A DNA stretch of 64,000 bases from Paraburkholderia monticola (GTDB taxonomy: Bacteria; Pseudomonadota; Gammaproteobacteria; Burkholderiales; Burkholderiaceae): assembly GCF_001580545.1 (NCBI RefSeq), contig NZ_LRBG01000003.1:186001-250000 (forward strand), given 5' to 3'. The notes beneath the pieces are model-generated. The model did not search any database, was not told the DNA's origin, and saw only the letters and a list, made by a program, of their open reading frames with translations. Position 1 is the stretch's first letter; the number at the start of each line of letters is the position of its first letter. This document shows, piece by piece, positions 52,404 to 61,948 of the stretch. A program made the position numbers and the translations under genes.

Positions 52404-52585
52404 TGAGCTCAATCGTGATCGAACGCAGCGCGCAGGCGGTGCAAGGGCCGCTCGTCGAGGCGTTCGATAACGGTTGTTAGAGCCTGGAATTGCTTAGCCG
52501 AAAGGCTAGGTCATTGCCATTTTTCGGGGTGGCGGTCCCCAGCTTGCCCTGAAGGCGTGCCCATTGCGGGCACGCCTTTTTTTTC
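52391..52585 (+). ncRNA. candidate structured RNA / sRNA between RNase gene and maeB
   Basis: No coding gene fits here, yet the plus strand shows several stems in a row: TCGAACGC with GCGTTCGA closing a hairpin of about 50 nt (around 52427-52469), TAGCC-GAAA-GGCTA (around 52497-52510), GGGG-N7-CCCC (around 52526-52540), and a strong intrinsic terminator. A possible promoter lies at 52362-52390. No gene on the plus strand upstream explains the terminator, so an independent RNA of up to about 190 nt is suggested. It does not match tmRNA, SRP RNA or a known riboswitch by eye. Confidence 0.5.
52552..52584 (+). terminator. strong plus-strand intrinsic terminator
   Basis: An 11-bp perfect stem (52552-52562 with 52568-52578), 5-nt loop and eight T (52577-52584). 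It faces rightward, towards the 3' end of minus-strand maeB, and has no run of A on its left, so it is directional. Confidence 0.85.
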
Positions 52586-52645
52586 ACGGCGCACCGGTGG
52601 GAGAACCGGCGCCGGGCCTGGCGCGGCCCGGTGGCGACGCGGGGC

Positions 52646-54940
52646 TTAACGGGTTGCGATCACGTCCGCAACCAGCAGTGCCGTCATGTTGACGATGCGG
52701 CGCACCGTCGCCGAAGGCGTCAGCACGTGCACCGGTTTGGCCGCGCCGAGCAGCATCGGGCCAATCGCGATGTTGTTGCCGGCCGCCGTCTTCAGCAGGT
52801 TGTACGAGATGTTCGCCGCATCGATGTTCGGCAGCACCAGCAGGTTCGCGTCGCCTTCGAGCGTCGAATCGGGCAGCACCTCGCGGCGCAGGTTGGCGTC
52901 GAGCGCGACATCGCCATGCATTTCGCCGTCAACTTGCAGATCCGGCGCGCGTTCGCGCAGCAGTTCGAGCGTATCGCGCATCTTCTGCGCGGTCGGCGCG
53001 TTGCTCGAACCGAAGTTCGAATGCGACACGAGCGCGACCTTCGGCTCGATACCGAAACGGCGCACTTCCTCGGCGGCCATGATCGTGATCTCCGCCAGTT
53101 GCTCCGGCGTCGGATCGACGTTCACGTGCGTATCGACCAGGAAAATCTGGCGATTCGGCAGCACCAGCGCATTCATCGCCGCGTAGACTTTCGCGCCTTC
53201 CTTCTTGCCGATCACCTGGTCGATGAAGTGCAAATGGCGGTGCGTCGTGCTGACCGTGCCGCAGATCATGCCGTCCGCCTCGCCCTTCTTGACCATCATC
53301 GCGCCGATCAGCGTGGTGCGGCGGCGCATTTCGAGCTTTGCCATCTGCGTGGTGATGCCCTTGCGCGACATCATCTTCGCGTATTCCTGCCAGAACTCGC
53401 GGTAACGTTCGTCATGATCGGTGTTGACGACCGTGTAGTCCTGCCCTGCGACGAGCCGCAGGCCATAACGCGCGATCCGCTGCTCGATCACGGCCGGCCG
53501 GCCAATCAGGATCGGCTTGGCGAGCTTTTCGTCGACGATGATCTGCATCGCGCGCAGCACGCGTTCTTCTTCGCCTTCCGCGAACACGATGCGCTTCTTT
53601 TCCGGCTCGACGCCGCGCGCCAGCTGGAAGATCGGCTTCATCGTCGTGCCGCTGTGGTAGACGAACTGCTGCAGATGCTGGCTATACGCTTCCATGTCCT
53701 CGATCGGACGCTGGGCGACGCCGCACTCCATCGCGGCCTTCGCCACCGCGGGCGCGACCTTGACGATCAGACGCGGATCGAAGGGCTTCGGAATCAGGTA
53801 TTCCGGTCCGAACGACAGATCCTGGATGCCGTACGCAGTCGCGACGATGTCGCTCTGCTCCTGGCGCGCCAGCTCGGCAATCGCGTTGACCGCGGCGATT
53901 TCCATTTCGCGCGTGACCGTCGTCGCACCGGCGTCGAGCGCGCCGCGGAACAGGAACGGGAACACGAGCACGTTGTTCACCTGGTTCGGATAGTCGGTGC
54001 GGCCCGTGCACAACACCGCGTCCGGGCGCACTTCGAGCGCGAGTTCCGGCAGGATTTCCGGCGTCGGATTCGCGAGTGCGAGGATCAGCGGCTTGGCGGC
54101 CATCTGCTTGACCATGTCCTGCTTGAGCACGCCGCCGGCCGACAGGCCGAGGAAAATATCCGCGCCTGCGACCACCTCGGCGAGCGAACGTGCGTCGGTT
54201 TCACGCGCGAAACGCTCCTTGTCCGGGTCCATCAGCTCGGTGCGGCCCTTGTAGACCACGCCCGCGAGGTCGGTCACGGTGATGTTCTCGAGCGGCAGGC
54301 CGATATCGACGAGCAGATCCAGGCACGCCAGCGCCGCGGCGCCCGCGCCGGAGGCGACCAGCTTGACTTCCTTGATGTCCTTGCCGACGACCTTCAGGCC
54401 GTTGGTGACCGCCGCCGCGACGACGATCGCGGTGCCGTGCTGGTCGTCGTGGAAAACCGGAATCTTCATGCGCTTGCGGCATTCGCGTTCGACGATGAAG
54501 CAATCCGGCGCCTTGATGTCTTCGAGGTTGATGCCGCCGAAGGTCGGCTCGAGCGCGGCGATCACGTCGACCAGCTTGTGCGGATCGGTCTCGTTGATCT
54601 CGATATCGAACACGTCGATGCCGGCGAACTTCTTGAACAGGACGGCCTTGCCTTCCATGACCGGCTTCGACGCGAGAGGTCCGATGTTGCCGAGACCGAG
54701 CACCGCGGTGCCGTTCGTGACGACGCCGACGAGGTTGCTGCGCGCGGTGAAGCGCGCGGCGTTCAGCGGGTTCTCGACGATTTCCTCGCACGCGAACGCG
54801 ACACCCGGCGAATAAGCCAGCGCGAGGTCGCGCTGGTTGATCATCTGCTTGGTCGGGGCGATCGCGATTTTGCCGGGAGTCGGGAACTCGTGGTAATCGA
54901 GAGCGGCTTCGCGGAGTTTGGTATTGACGGGATTCGACAT
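52646..54940 (-). CDS. maeB: NADP-dependent malic enzyme, MaeB type
   Basis: Oxidative decarboxylation of malate to pyruvate. The 764-aa protein is a two-domain fusion: malic enzyme (residues about 1-420; [34 protein letters not shown], and the nucleotide fold at [17 protein letters not shown]) and a phosphotransacetylase-like C-terminal domain (from about 430; [25 protein letters not shown]), which in MaeB proteins is regulatory rather than catalytic. ATG 54940 ([11 protein letters not shown]) was chosen over an in-frame start at 54985. Confidence 0.96.
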   Translation of the reverse strand: MSNPVNTKLREAALDYHEFPTPGKIAIAPTKQMINQRDLALAYSPGVAFACEEIVENPLNAARFTARSNLVGVVTNGTAVLGLGNIGPLASKPVMEGKAVLFKKFAGIDVFDIEINETDPHKLVDVIAALEPTFGGINLEDIKAPDCFIVERECRKRMKIPVFHDDQHGTAIVVAAAVTNGLKVVGKDIKEVKLVASGAGAAALACLDLLVDIGLPLENITVTDLAGVVYKGRTELMDPDKERFARETDARSLAEVVAGADIFLGLSAGGVLKQDMVKQMAAKPLILALANPTPEILPELALEVRPDAVLCTGRTDYPNQVNNVLVFPFLFRGALDAGATTVTREMEIAAVNAIAELARQEQSDIVATAYGIQDLSFGPEYLIPKPFDPRLIVKVAPAVAKAAMECGVAQRPIEDMEAYSQHLQQFVYHSGTTMKPIFQLARGVEPEKKRIVFAEGEEERVLRAMQIIVDEKLAKPILIGRPAVIEQRIARYGLRLVAGQDYTVVNTDHDERYREFWQEYAKMMSRKGITTQMAKLEMRRRTTLIGAMMVKKGEADGMICGTVSTTHRHLHFIDQVIGKKEGAKVYAAMNALVLPNRQIFLVDTHVNVDPTPEQLAEITIMAAEEVRRFGIEPKVALVSHSNFGSSNAPTAQKMRDTLELLRERAPDLQVDGEMHGDVALDANLRREVLPDSTLEGDANLLVLPNIDAANISYNLLKTAAGNNIAIGPMLLGAAKPVHVLTPSATVRRIVNMTALLVADVIATR

Positions 54941-55173
54941 AAGGCGGGCTTCGAAGTGCAGATTAGAATAGACGTTCGACGGCATTGTAGCCCCAATTGC
55001 CTACGCAATTCCTTCAATACGGGTACAACAGCCGCGACTGAAACAGCGTGAAAGCGCATTGCGCCAGGTGTTGTCCGTGGCGCGCGTGGTCCGACGCGCG
55101 CTACGACATACCGCGCGCAATGCCAGTGATCCGTGCTATTTCACGCCTCTTTTTTCGCTCATCGTCCGCCATC

Positions 55174-56175
55174 ATGCTTTCCGAGTTTTCGCTGATCGAC
55201 CGCTTCTTCGCTCGCCGCGCCGCCACCGCTCGTCCGTCCATTGCCGGGAGCGACACGCTCGGTATCGGCGACGATTGTGCGTTGCTCGCGCCACGCTCAG
55301 GCGAGATGCTGGCGATATCGACGGACATGCTGGTCGAAGGCCGTCACTTCTTCGCCGATATCAATCCCGAAGCGCTCGGTCACAAGGCACTCGCCGTCAA
55401 TCTGTCGGACCTCGCCGCGATGGGCGCGCAGCCGCAGGCGTTCACGCTGGCATTTTCGCTGCCGAAGGCCGACGAAGCGTGGCTTGCCGGCTTCAGCGAA
55501 GGCCTGTTCACGCTGGCCGATCGTTATGGTTGCGAGCTGATCGGCGGCGATACGACGGGCGGCCCGCTCAATCTGTGCATCACGGTGTTCGGCAGCGTGC
55601 CGCCACGAACGGCCTTGCGCCGCGATGCCGCGCTACCCGGCGACGACATCTGGATCTCCGGCACACTCGGCGACGCGCGCGCCGGCCTCGGCGTGCAGCG
55701 CGGCGAATGGACCGCGAACGCGAGTGACGCCGCGCTATTCCGCCACGCGCTCGAACGCCCCGAGCCGCGCATCGCGCTCGGCCTCGCGCTGCGCGGCATC
55801 GCGCACGCGGCGCTCGATGTGTCGGACGGACTCGCCGGCGATCTGCTGCACATCCTCGAGCGCTCGTCGGTATGCGCGAGCGTCGACGTCGATGCGGTGC
55901 CGCGCTCGGCCGCGCTGCGCCGACTCGCGTCCGACGTCCAGCAGCGCTGCACGCTTGCGGGCGGCGATGATTACGAGCTGTGCTTCACCGCGCCCACCGC
56001 CGCGCGCGCCGCGGTCGAGGCCGCCGCGCATAAGGCGTCCGTGCCCGTCACCCGCATCGGTACAATACGCGCCATGGATGCGGCCACTGACCGCCCGGCC
56101 ATCGTCTGGCGCAACGCCGCCGGCGCGCCGCTCACCGTGACGTTGCAAGGTTTCGATCACTTTCATGCAGAATGA
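55174..56175 (+). CDS. thiL: thiamine-monophosphate kinase
   Basis: Phosphorylates thiamine monophosphate to the active diphosphate used by transketolase and others. The 333-aa protein starts MLSEFSLIDRFFARRA and has the AIR-synthase-like motifs GIGDDCALLAP, STDMLVEGRHFF, NLSDLAAMGA and LIGGDTTGG, plus ALDVSDGLAGDLLH. ATG 55174 fits homologues. It overlaps pgpA by 11 bp. Confidence 0.95.
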   Translation: MLSEFSLIDRFFARRAATARPSIAGSDTLGIGDDCALLAPRSGEMLAISTDMLVEGRHFFADINPEALGHKALAVNLSDLAAMGAQPQAFTLAFSLPKADEAWLAGFSEGLFTLADRYGCELIGGDTTGGPLNLCITVFGSVPPRTALRRDAALPGDDIWISGTLGDARAGLGVQRGEWTANASDAALFRHALERPEPRIALGLALRGIAHAALDVSDGLAGDLLHILERSSVCASVDVDAVPRSAALRRLASDVQQRCTLAGGDDYELCFTAPTAARAAVEAAAHKASVPVTRIGTIRAMDAATDRPAIVWRNAAGAPLTVTLQGFDHFHAE

Positions 56176-56740
56176 CCCCTCGCTCGGCCCGGCCGAGGAC
56201 TTCATCGGCGACAAGCCGCCTCAGGCGCCCGGACCGCGCGCACCGAAGCCCAGTGCGCCGCGCCGCGCCACCGCACGCTTCATGCTGTCGCATCCGTTCC
56301 ATTTCCTCTCGCTCGGGTTCGGCAGCGGCCTGTCACCGGTCGCGCCCGGCACGGCGGGCACGCTGTTCGCGTGGGCCTCGTTCGTGGTGCTCAGCCGCTA
56401 TCTGACGGTCATCGAGTGGGGCGTCCTGATCGTCGCCGGCTTTCTCGGCGGCATGGCGCTATGCGGCTTCACCGCGAAGCGGCTAGGCGTAGAGGATCCG
56501 TCGGCGGTCGTGTGGGACGAAATCATCGCGTTCTGGCTCGTGCTGCTGATGGTTACGCCTGCTACGCTCACCGGCCAGGTGTGGGCGTTCATCGTCTTCC
56601 GCTTCTTCGACATGGTGAAGCCGCCGCCCATCGGCTACTTCGACCGTCGGCTGAAAGGCGGCTTCGGCATCATGTTCGACGACCTGGTCGCCGCATTCTT
56701 TACGTTGCTCGTGATCGCCCTGTGGCGCATGTCGGTTTGA
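56165..56740 (+). CDS. pgpA: phosphatidylglycerophosphatase A
   Basis: Membrane enzyme that dephosphorylates phosphatidylglycerophosphate. The 191-aa protein has GSGLSPVAPGTAGTLF, DEIIAFWLVLLMV and FRFFDMVKPPPIGYFDR, the PgpA signatures, within about four hydrophobic spans. The first 40 residues are Pro-rich and cytoplasmic. thiL-pgpA order with overlap is conserved in many proteobacteria. Confidence 0.94.
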   Translation: MQNDPSLGPAEDFIGDKPPQAPGPRAPKPSAPRRATARFMLSHPFHFLSLGFGSGLSPVAPGTAGTLFAWASFVVLSRYLTVIEWGVLIVAGFLGGMALCGFTAKRLGVEDPSAVVWDEIIAFWLVLLMVTPATLTGQVWAFIVFRFFDMVKPPPIGYFDRRLKGGFGIMFDDLVAAFFTLLVIALWRMSV

Positions 56741-56849
56741 GCGCCGCCTGAGCACGGTTTGACTGACGTTCGACTCTTTTAGCCGCCGCCCGGCCCTTGC
56801 CGTTCGCCGCGCCTCACGGCCGGCTTCGTTTTCCGGATTGACTGACGCC

Positions 56850-57350
56850 ATGCCTACCGATTCCGTCGTTCATCAGCTTGCGATCCGCGTGAGCAACCGT
56901 CTGCGCGACGAGCGCCTGATGCTCGTGACCGCCGAGTCCTGTACGGGTGGCATGGTCGCGACCGCGATCACCGACATCTCCGGCAGCAGCGGCTGGTTCG
57001 AGCGCGGCTTCGTCACGTATTCGAACCAGGCGAAAAGCGAAATGATCGGCGTGCCGGCCGACCTGATCGAAAAGCATGGCGCGGTCAGCGAGCCGGTCGC
57101 GCGCGCGATGGCCGAAGGCGCGCTGCGCAACAGCCGCGCGCAGGTCTCGGTGGCGATCACCGGCGTCGCCGGCCCCGGCGGCGGCACGGAAACCAAGCCG
57201 GTCGGCATGGTGTCGTTCGGCTGGAGCAACCGGCTGCATACGTCGGTGGAAACGAAGATTTTCAAGGGCGACCGCGAGCAGATCCGCGTGCAGGCCGCGG
57301 CGCACGCGCTGCGCGGCGTGCTGGCGCTGCTCGACGAGCGCGAGCATTGA
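56850..57350 (+). CDS. pncC: nicotinamide-nucleotide amidase (CinA C-terminal type)
   Basis: Deamidates NMN to nicotinate mononucleotide in pyridine nucleotide recycling. The 166-aa protein is the stand-alone CinA C-terminal domain: LMLVTAESCTGGMVATAIT, TYSNQAKSEMIGV and AITGVAGPGGGTETKPVG. ATG 56850 (MPTDSVVHQ) was chosen; a TTG at 56838 is in frame. It follows pgpA by 109 bp. Confidence 0.92.
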   Translation: MPTDSVVHQLAIRVSNRLRDERLMLVTAESCTGGMVATAITDISGSSGWFERGFVTYSNQAKSEMIGVPADLIEKHGAVSEPVARAMAEGALRNSRAQVSVAITGVAGPGGGTETKPVGMVSFGWSNRLHTSVETKIFKGDREQIRVQAAAHALRGVLALLDEREH

Positions 57351-57382
57351 GCCGCGCCTGACCATTACCCAAGAGGCGGACT

Positions 57383-57913
57383 ATGCCGGATTCACGTGCG
57401 ATCGCCGACGAACTGATCCGCCGCTTTGCTCTGCAGCCACATCCAGAAGGTGGTTTTTTCGCCGAGACCTACCGAGCGAGCGCGCGCGTGCTGCGCGCCG
57501 GCGAGCCGGGCAAGGCCGACGACACGCGCGCGGCGTCGACCGCGATCTATTACCTGCTGTGCGACGGCGCGCACTCGGCGTGGCATCGGATTCGCTCCGA
57601 CGAGGTATGGCATTTCTACGCCGGCGAGCCGCTGCTGGTCCACGTGCTGGACGAGAGCGATGCCAGCGGCGCGCTGATCACGCACCGGCTAGGCAATCCG
57701 CTGACGCATCCCGACACGGTCTGTCAGGCCGTCGTGAAGGCGGGGCTTTGGTTCGCAGCCGAGTGCGCCGATCCGGCCTCGTTCGCGCTGGTCGGCTGCA
57801 CGGTCGCGCCGGGTTTCGAATTCAGCGAGTTCGAGCTCGCGGATGTCGACACGCTGAAAACACGGCATCCGCGGCATGCGGGGTTGATCGGGCGACTCGG
57901 ACCGGCGGATTGA
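57383..57913 (+). CDS. DUF985 cupin protein
   Basis: A 176-aa single cupin of the DUF985 family. Visible motifs are PHPEGGFFAETYRA, AIYYLLCDG, SAWHRIRSDEVWHFYAGEPL and AGLWFAAE. Related structures suggest sugar-epimerase-like folds but no activity is assigned. It follows pncC by 32 bp and ends 21 bp from the converging pyrF stop, with no terminator between. Confidence 0.88.
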   Translation: MPDSRAIADELIRRFALQPHPEGGFFAETYRASARVLRAGEPGKADDTRAASTAIYYLLCDGAHSAWHRIRSDEVWHFYAGEPLLVHVLDESDASGALITHRLGNPLTHPDTVCQAVVKAGLWFAAECADPASFALVGCTVAPGFEFSEFELADVDTLKTRHPRHAGLIGRLGPAD

Positions 57914-57934
57914 CGCGCCGCGCCGCCCGTCGAT

Positions 57935-58750
57935 TCAACGAAACGCGTTGATCCGATCGCGTGTGTCTTTCGCGGCCTGCGCGGCTGCTTGCGCGAAATC
58001 GTCGCCCTTGCCCGCGTAGATGATCGCGCGCGACGAGTTGATCAGCATGCCGGTACCGTTCGCGGTCCGGCCCGCGCTCACGGTGGCTTGCACGTCGCCC
58101 CCTTGCGCGCCGATGCCCGGAATCAGCAGCGGCATATCGCCGACGATGCCTCGCACGACTTCAATCTCTTTCGGGAACGTCGCGCCGACCACGAGCCCGA
58201 GCTGGCCGCTCGCGTTCCACTTCTGCGCGGCCAGTTGCGCGACGACCTGATACAGCGGCCGCCCGCCCGTCTCGAGGAATTGCAGGTCCGAACCGCCCGC
58301 GTTCGACGTGCGGCACAGCACGATCACGCCCTTGCCTGCGTGCTCGAGATACGGCTCGATCGAATCGAAACCCATGTACGGATTGACCGTCACCGCGTCG
58401 GCCTGGTAGCGCTCGAACGCCTCGCGCGCGTATTGCTCGGCCGTGCTGCCGATATCGCCGCGCTTCGCGTCGAGAATCACCGGCAGGCCCGGATGGTTCG
58501 CGTGAATGTGGGCGATCAGCTGCTCGAGCTGGTCCTCCGCGCGATGCGCGGCGAAGTAGGCGATCTGCGGCTTGAACGACGACGCGTAGGGCGCGGTCGC
58601 ATCGACGATCGTGCGGCAAAACTCGAAGATTGCGTCGGCTCGGCCCGCGAGCGCGCCCGGGAATTTGCTGGGCTCGGGATCGAGGCCAACGCACAGCAGC
58701 GAGTTCGTGCGCTGCCAGGCGTCGTTGAGTGTCTGGATGAAGTTGGACAT
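57935..58750 (-). CDS. pyrF: orotidine 5'-phosphate decarboxylase, type 2
   Basis: Last step of UMP synthesis. The 271-aa length and the motif [18 protein letters not shown] with the catalytic Lys identify the longer PyrF subfamily found in Burkholderia and actinobacteria. [14 protein letters not shown] and [10 protein letters not shown] bind the phosphate and base. It is not linked to pyrC (15.2 kb). Confidence 0.95.
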   Translation of the reverse strand: MSNFIQTLNDAWQRTNSLLCVGLDPEPSKFPGALAGRADAIFEFCRTIVDATAPYASSFKPQIAYFAAHRAEDQLEQLIAHIHANHPGLPVILDAKRGDIGSTAEQYAREAFERYQADAVTVNPYMGFDSIEPYLEHAGKGVIVLCRTSNAGGSDLQFLETGGRPLYQVVAQLAAQKWNASGQLGLVVGATFPKEIEVVRGIVGDMPLLIPGIGAQGGDVQATVSAGRTANGTGMLINSSRAIIYAGKGDDFAQAAAQAAKDTRDRINAFR

Positions 58751-58898
58751 GGTGTGTCTCGCGGCGAGCTGGTGATCGGGGAAGGCGCGTATTTTACCTG
58801 TCCCGCGAGCGCCGACCGTCCAGAGCGGCCCTCGCGCGGACCCGCCTCATTGGCGGCAGCCGCGCCCGTCCCTCTCCGGCAGGCGGCGACCGAGATCG

Positions 58899-59960
58899 CT
58901 ATTGCTTGCGCCGCGAGCCGCGCCCGCCCGGCATCGAGCGCAGCCCGGTACGCTCGACCGTAAAGCGGAACGTGCGCGTCAGGCGCTCGCCGCGCTTGAG
59001 CAGCGTCATGCCGTTTTCGCTTGCGCCGCCGGCGAGGTTCATCGCGTTGATCGGATGGTCGACCGGCTCGAAGCAGAAGAAGTCTTCGCCGGGCGGTGTG
59101 TACAGCACGTAGTAGTCGGTGTCGGCAGCGATGTTCAGCGACAGCCGGCGCTTCGGCCACACCACCGCCGCCTGGCCGCTCCAGCCGGTGAACGCGTGAT
59201 TGACGATCGACTCCGGCAGCGGGTACGCGACGCCGAACTGCCACGCAGGCGGCGCCGGCACGTGGCGCACCGGCAGCCAGTCGTCGCCCGAGAGCCACAG
59301 GCCGCCGGCCGCTGCCGACAGCTCGGTGTCCGCGTCGCGCACGAAAAACGGATGCACGCCGAGCCCGAAAGGTAGCGTCTCCCGTCCGGCGTTTTCGATC
59401 TCGAGCGCGACGACGAGCGTCGCGCCGTCGAGCGTGTAGGTTTGCGTCGCGCGAAACGCGTACGGCTTGCCGTCGCTGCGATCGAGCGCGAGCCGCACGT
59501 GTTCGCGGTCCGCTTCGAGCACCTGCCATTGCGCGAGCCAGCCGTCGCCGTGGATCGGCAGCGGTTCGTCGGCGCGGTTGCGCGGCACCTCGACGCGCCG
59601 TCCGGCCACGCTGAAATGGCCGCCGCCGATACGGTTCGAGTACGGCAACAGCGGATAGCAGGCGAGCTGGTTCGGTTGCGTGTCCGCGCCAACGTGGCGG
59701 CAGCGCCGGAAAATCGGCGTCAGCGCACCGTCGTTGCGCCAGTCGAAGCGGGTCACGCCGCCGCCGAGCGTCGGCGCGACGTCGAGGCGCAGCTGCGCGT
59801 TGGCGAGCGTGATACACGCGATATCGCCGGCGCTGCTTTCGCCGACCGCCACCGCCGACGTGCTCGGTCCCGCCAGCACCGGGTTGGCCGCCGCGGCGAG
59901 TCGCGAGCGTCGGGTTTGGGATGTGGTGGATGAGGCTGAAACGAGATTCGCAACAGTCAT
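58899..59960 (-). CDS. aldose 1-epimerase (mutarotase-like)
   Basis: Interconverts alpha and beta anomers of aldoses. The 353-aa protein shows YPLLPYSNRIGGGHF, then PIHGDGWLAQWQV with a catalytic His, and LGVHPFFVRD with the second; the catalytic Glu is probably in the C-terminal third. The N-terminal 45 residues are Ser/Ala/Thr-rich and not part of the domain. It ends the sugar cluster, and mutarotation would supply the anomer used by the upstream sugar dehydrogenase. Confidence 0.86.
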   Translation of the reverse strand: MTVANLVSASSTTSQTRRSRLAAAANPVLAGPSTSAVAVGESSAGDIACITLANAQLRLDVAPTLGGGVTRFDWRNDGALTPIFRRCRHVGADTQPNQLACYPLLPYSNRIGGGHFSVAGRRVEVPRNRADEPLPIHGDGWLAQWQVLEADREHVRLALDRSDGKPYAFRATQTYTLDGATLVVALEIENAGRETLPFGLGVHPFFVRDADTELSAAAGGLWLSGDDWLPVRHVPAPPAWQFGVAYPLPESIVNHAFTGWSGQAAVVWPKRRLSLNIAADTDYYVLYTPPGEDFFCFEPVDHPINAMNLAGGASENGMTLLKRGERLTRTFRFTVERTGLRSMPGGRGSRRKQ

Positions 59961-60180
59961 ATCTGGCTCCATCGAGAGGCGTGGGACATTGCCGTCAGTG
60001 CTGACGGGTGTTGCGGGCGATTTTTATGTGACGAAGTCGCCTCGAGTCCGAACTGCATGCTGCCGATTCGTTGCCGGCCGGTCGCGGGCGCGTCGCTCGC
60101 GGACCGAAACTGCTACATCGACTTCTGCTTCACCTTCAGGACCGCAGCCCCGGCGCGCGACCGGGCTGCGTCATTCTGCG

Positions 60181-61110
60181 CTAGATGGGCGCGCCCTGGA
60201 ACAGGGGTTCGGGCACACCGTGGCGCGCAAGCGTCGCGACGAACACGCCGCCCGCGAGCGTATCGGCTGCGCGCGCGGTCGCGTCGAGCTCGGCGTACGC
60301 GCTCGTGATATAGAGCGTGTCGAGCGTCGCGCTGGCCGGGGCCTCGCCCAGAGCGGCACCGCCGAACGCGACGCAGCTCGGCTGCGTGGTCGGCACGTCG
60401 ACGCGCTCGGTTTCCACGCCATCGGCGCCGTAGCGCACCACGCGCGCGCCGCCCCACTGCGCGTTCCAGAGGCCACCGACGCTATCGACGGTCGAGCCGT
60501 CGGGGATGCCGTTCGCGTCGGTCAGGCGAGTGAACACGCGATCGTTCGCGACACGGCCGTCCGCGCGATAGTCGCAGGCGCGGATTTCACGGGTCGGCGA
60601 ATCGCAGTAGTACATCGTCGCGCCGTCGGGACTGAACGCGATGCTGTTCGAAATCGCCGGCGCTGGCAAGGGCAAGCGTTCGAGCGACAGATCGTGATTG
60701 AGCCGATAAAAGCCGCCGACCGCCCGCAGTTGCCCGCTTTCATCCTTGGTGCCGAACACGAAACGGCCTTGCCGATCGCAACGGCCATCGTTCACGCGCG
60801 TCCCGAGTCCCGGCTCGACGTCGACGATGCGCCGCGTGCTGCCGGTCTCCAGATCGAAAAACGCCAGATGCGAAGCGAGACCGGCCAACAGATAGCGCGG
60901 GTTCGCGCACAGCGCGAAGGTGGCGAGCCGCTCGGGCATGTCGAACGAATCGCTGCTGCCGTCGGCCGGATCGTAGCGCCACAGCCGCGCGCCTTCGATG
61001 TCGGTCCAGTAGAAGCGGCCGCTCTGCGCGCACCAGGTCGCGCCTTCGCCCAGCTCGCACTGCGCGTCGAGCAGCAGCGTCGCCCGTTGCACGCGCGGGT
61101 CGGTCTTCAC
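60181..61110 (-). CDS. SMP-30/gluconolactonase-family lactonase
   Basis: A 309-aa beta-propeller, with ECELGEGATW-type start (QCELGEGATWCAQSGRFYW) carrying the metal-binding Glu, RVNDGRCDRQGRFVFGT with the Asn/Asp ligands, and ISNSIAFSPDG. It would open the lactone made by the sugar dehydrogenase encoded just upstream. The GTG start at 61110 overlaps the dehydrogenase stop by four bases, so the two steps are translationally coupled. Confidence 0.9.
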   Translation of the reverse strand: MKTDPRVQRATLLLDAQCELGEGATWCAQSGRFYWTDIEGARLWRYDPADGSSDSFDMPERLATFALCANPRYLLAGLASHLAFFDLETGSTRRIVDVEPGLGTRVNDGRCDRQGRFVFGTKDESGQLRAVGGFYRLNHDLSLERLPLPAPAISNSIAFSPDGATMYYCDSPTREIRACDYRADGRVANDRVFTRLTDANGIPDGSTVDSVGGLWNAQWGGARVVRYGADGVETERVDVPTTQPSCVAFGGAALGEAPASATLDTLYITSAYAELDATARAADTLAGGVFVATLARHGVPEPLFQGAPI

Positions 61111-61907
61111 GCCCAGCCTCCGTCGACGATGATGTCCTGCGCCGTGATCATGCGGCTGTCGTCGGCCGCCAGGAACAGCGCCATGCGCGCGAGGTCGGCC
61201 GGCATCAGCTCGGCGTCGATGCACTGGCCTTCCTTGATCTGGCGGCGGCCGTTGTCGTCGAGCCACAGGCGCAGCTGCTTCTCGGTCATCACCCAGCCCG
61301 GCACCAGCGTGTTGACGCGGATATCGAAGTGGCCGAGATCGCGCGCGAGGCCGCGCGTGAGACCCTGCACCGCCGATTTCGACATCACGTACACCGGATA
61401 GCCGCCGTTCTTCAGCATCCAGCTGATCGAGCCGAGATTGATGATCGAGCCGCTGCGCGCGGCCTTCATGTCCTCCATCACGGCCTGCGCCGCGAAGAAC
61501 TGATGGCGGATGTTGACCGCGATGCCCGCGTCGAACGACTCGCGCGTCACCTCGCCGATCTGGTGGCGTTTATCGTTCGCCGCGTTGTTGACGAGCACCT
61601 GGATCGGACCGAGCGCCGCCTTCACGTCGGCGATCGCTTTTTGCAGTGCGTCGACGTCGGTCAGATCGCAGCGCAGAAACAGCGGCTTGTGCTTCGAATC
61701 ACCGAGCTGGTCGGCGAGCGCTTCGCCCGCGCTCGCGTCGATATCGAAGAACGCGACGCGCGCGCCCTGCGCCGCGAAGTGCTCGACGAACGATGCGCCG
61801 ATGCCGGTCGCGCCGCCCGTGATCAGCACCGTACGGTCGACGAGGCTCGGATAGCGCGCGTACGCGGTATCCGCGAGGCGGGCATTTGCATTGGCAGGAG
61901 ACGACAT
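61107..61907 (-). CDS. SDR-family sugar dehydrogenase
   Basis: A 266-aa classical short-chain dehydrogenase: TGGATGIGASFVEHF nucleotide motif, NNAAND, catalytic Ser in SISWMLKNGG and Tyr-x-x-x-Lys in YVMSK. Co-location with a sugar ABC transporter, lactonase and mutarotase suggests oxidation of an aldose such as L-arabinose, D-galactose, D-xylose or L-fucose to its lactone; the exact sugar is not readable. It starts 41 bp after the permease gene. Confidence 0.88.
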   Translation of the reverse strand: MSSPANANARLADTAYARYPSLVDRTVLITGGATGIGASFVEHFAAQGARVAFFDIDASAGEALADQLGDSKHKPLFLRCDLTDVDALQKAIADVKAALGPIQVLVNNAANDKRHQIGEVTRESFDAGIAVNIRHQFFAAQAVMEDMKAARSGSIINLGSISWMLKNGGYPVYVMSKSAVQGLTRGLARDLGHFDIRVNTLVPGWVMTEKQLRLWLDDNGRRQIKEGQCIDAELMPADLARMALFLAADDSRMITAQDIIVDGGWA

Positions 61908-61948
61908 CGTTCGATTCCTTTATGAGCTTGGGATGAGGTGAAAGTGAA

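Noticed and set aside
52391..52585. Orphan RNA as 6S RNA, tmRNA or SRP RNA
   Set aside because: No long-range closing helix around a central bubble, no tRNA-like ends and no conserved SRP tetraloop region were seen.
52631..55051. 806-aa plus-strand open frame opposite maeB
   Set aside because: It is the antisense shadow of maeB; its product is Arg/His/Asp-rich without any domain, as expected for GC-rich codon patterns read backwards.
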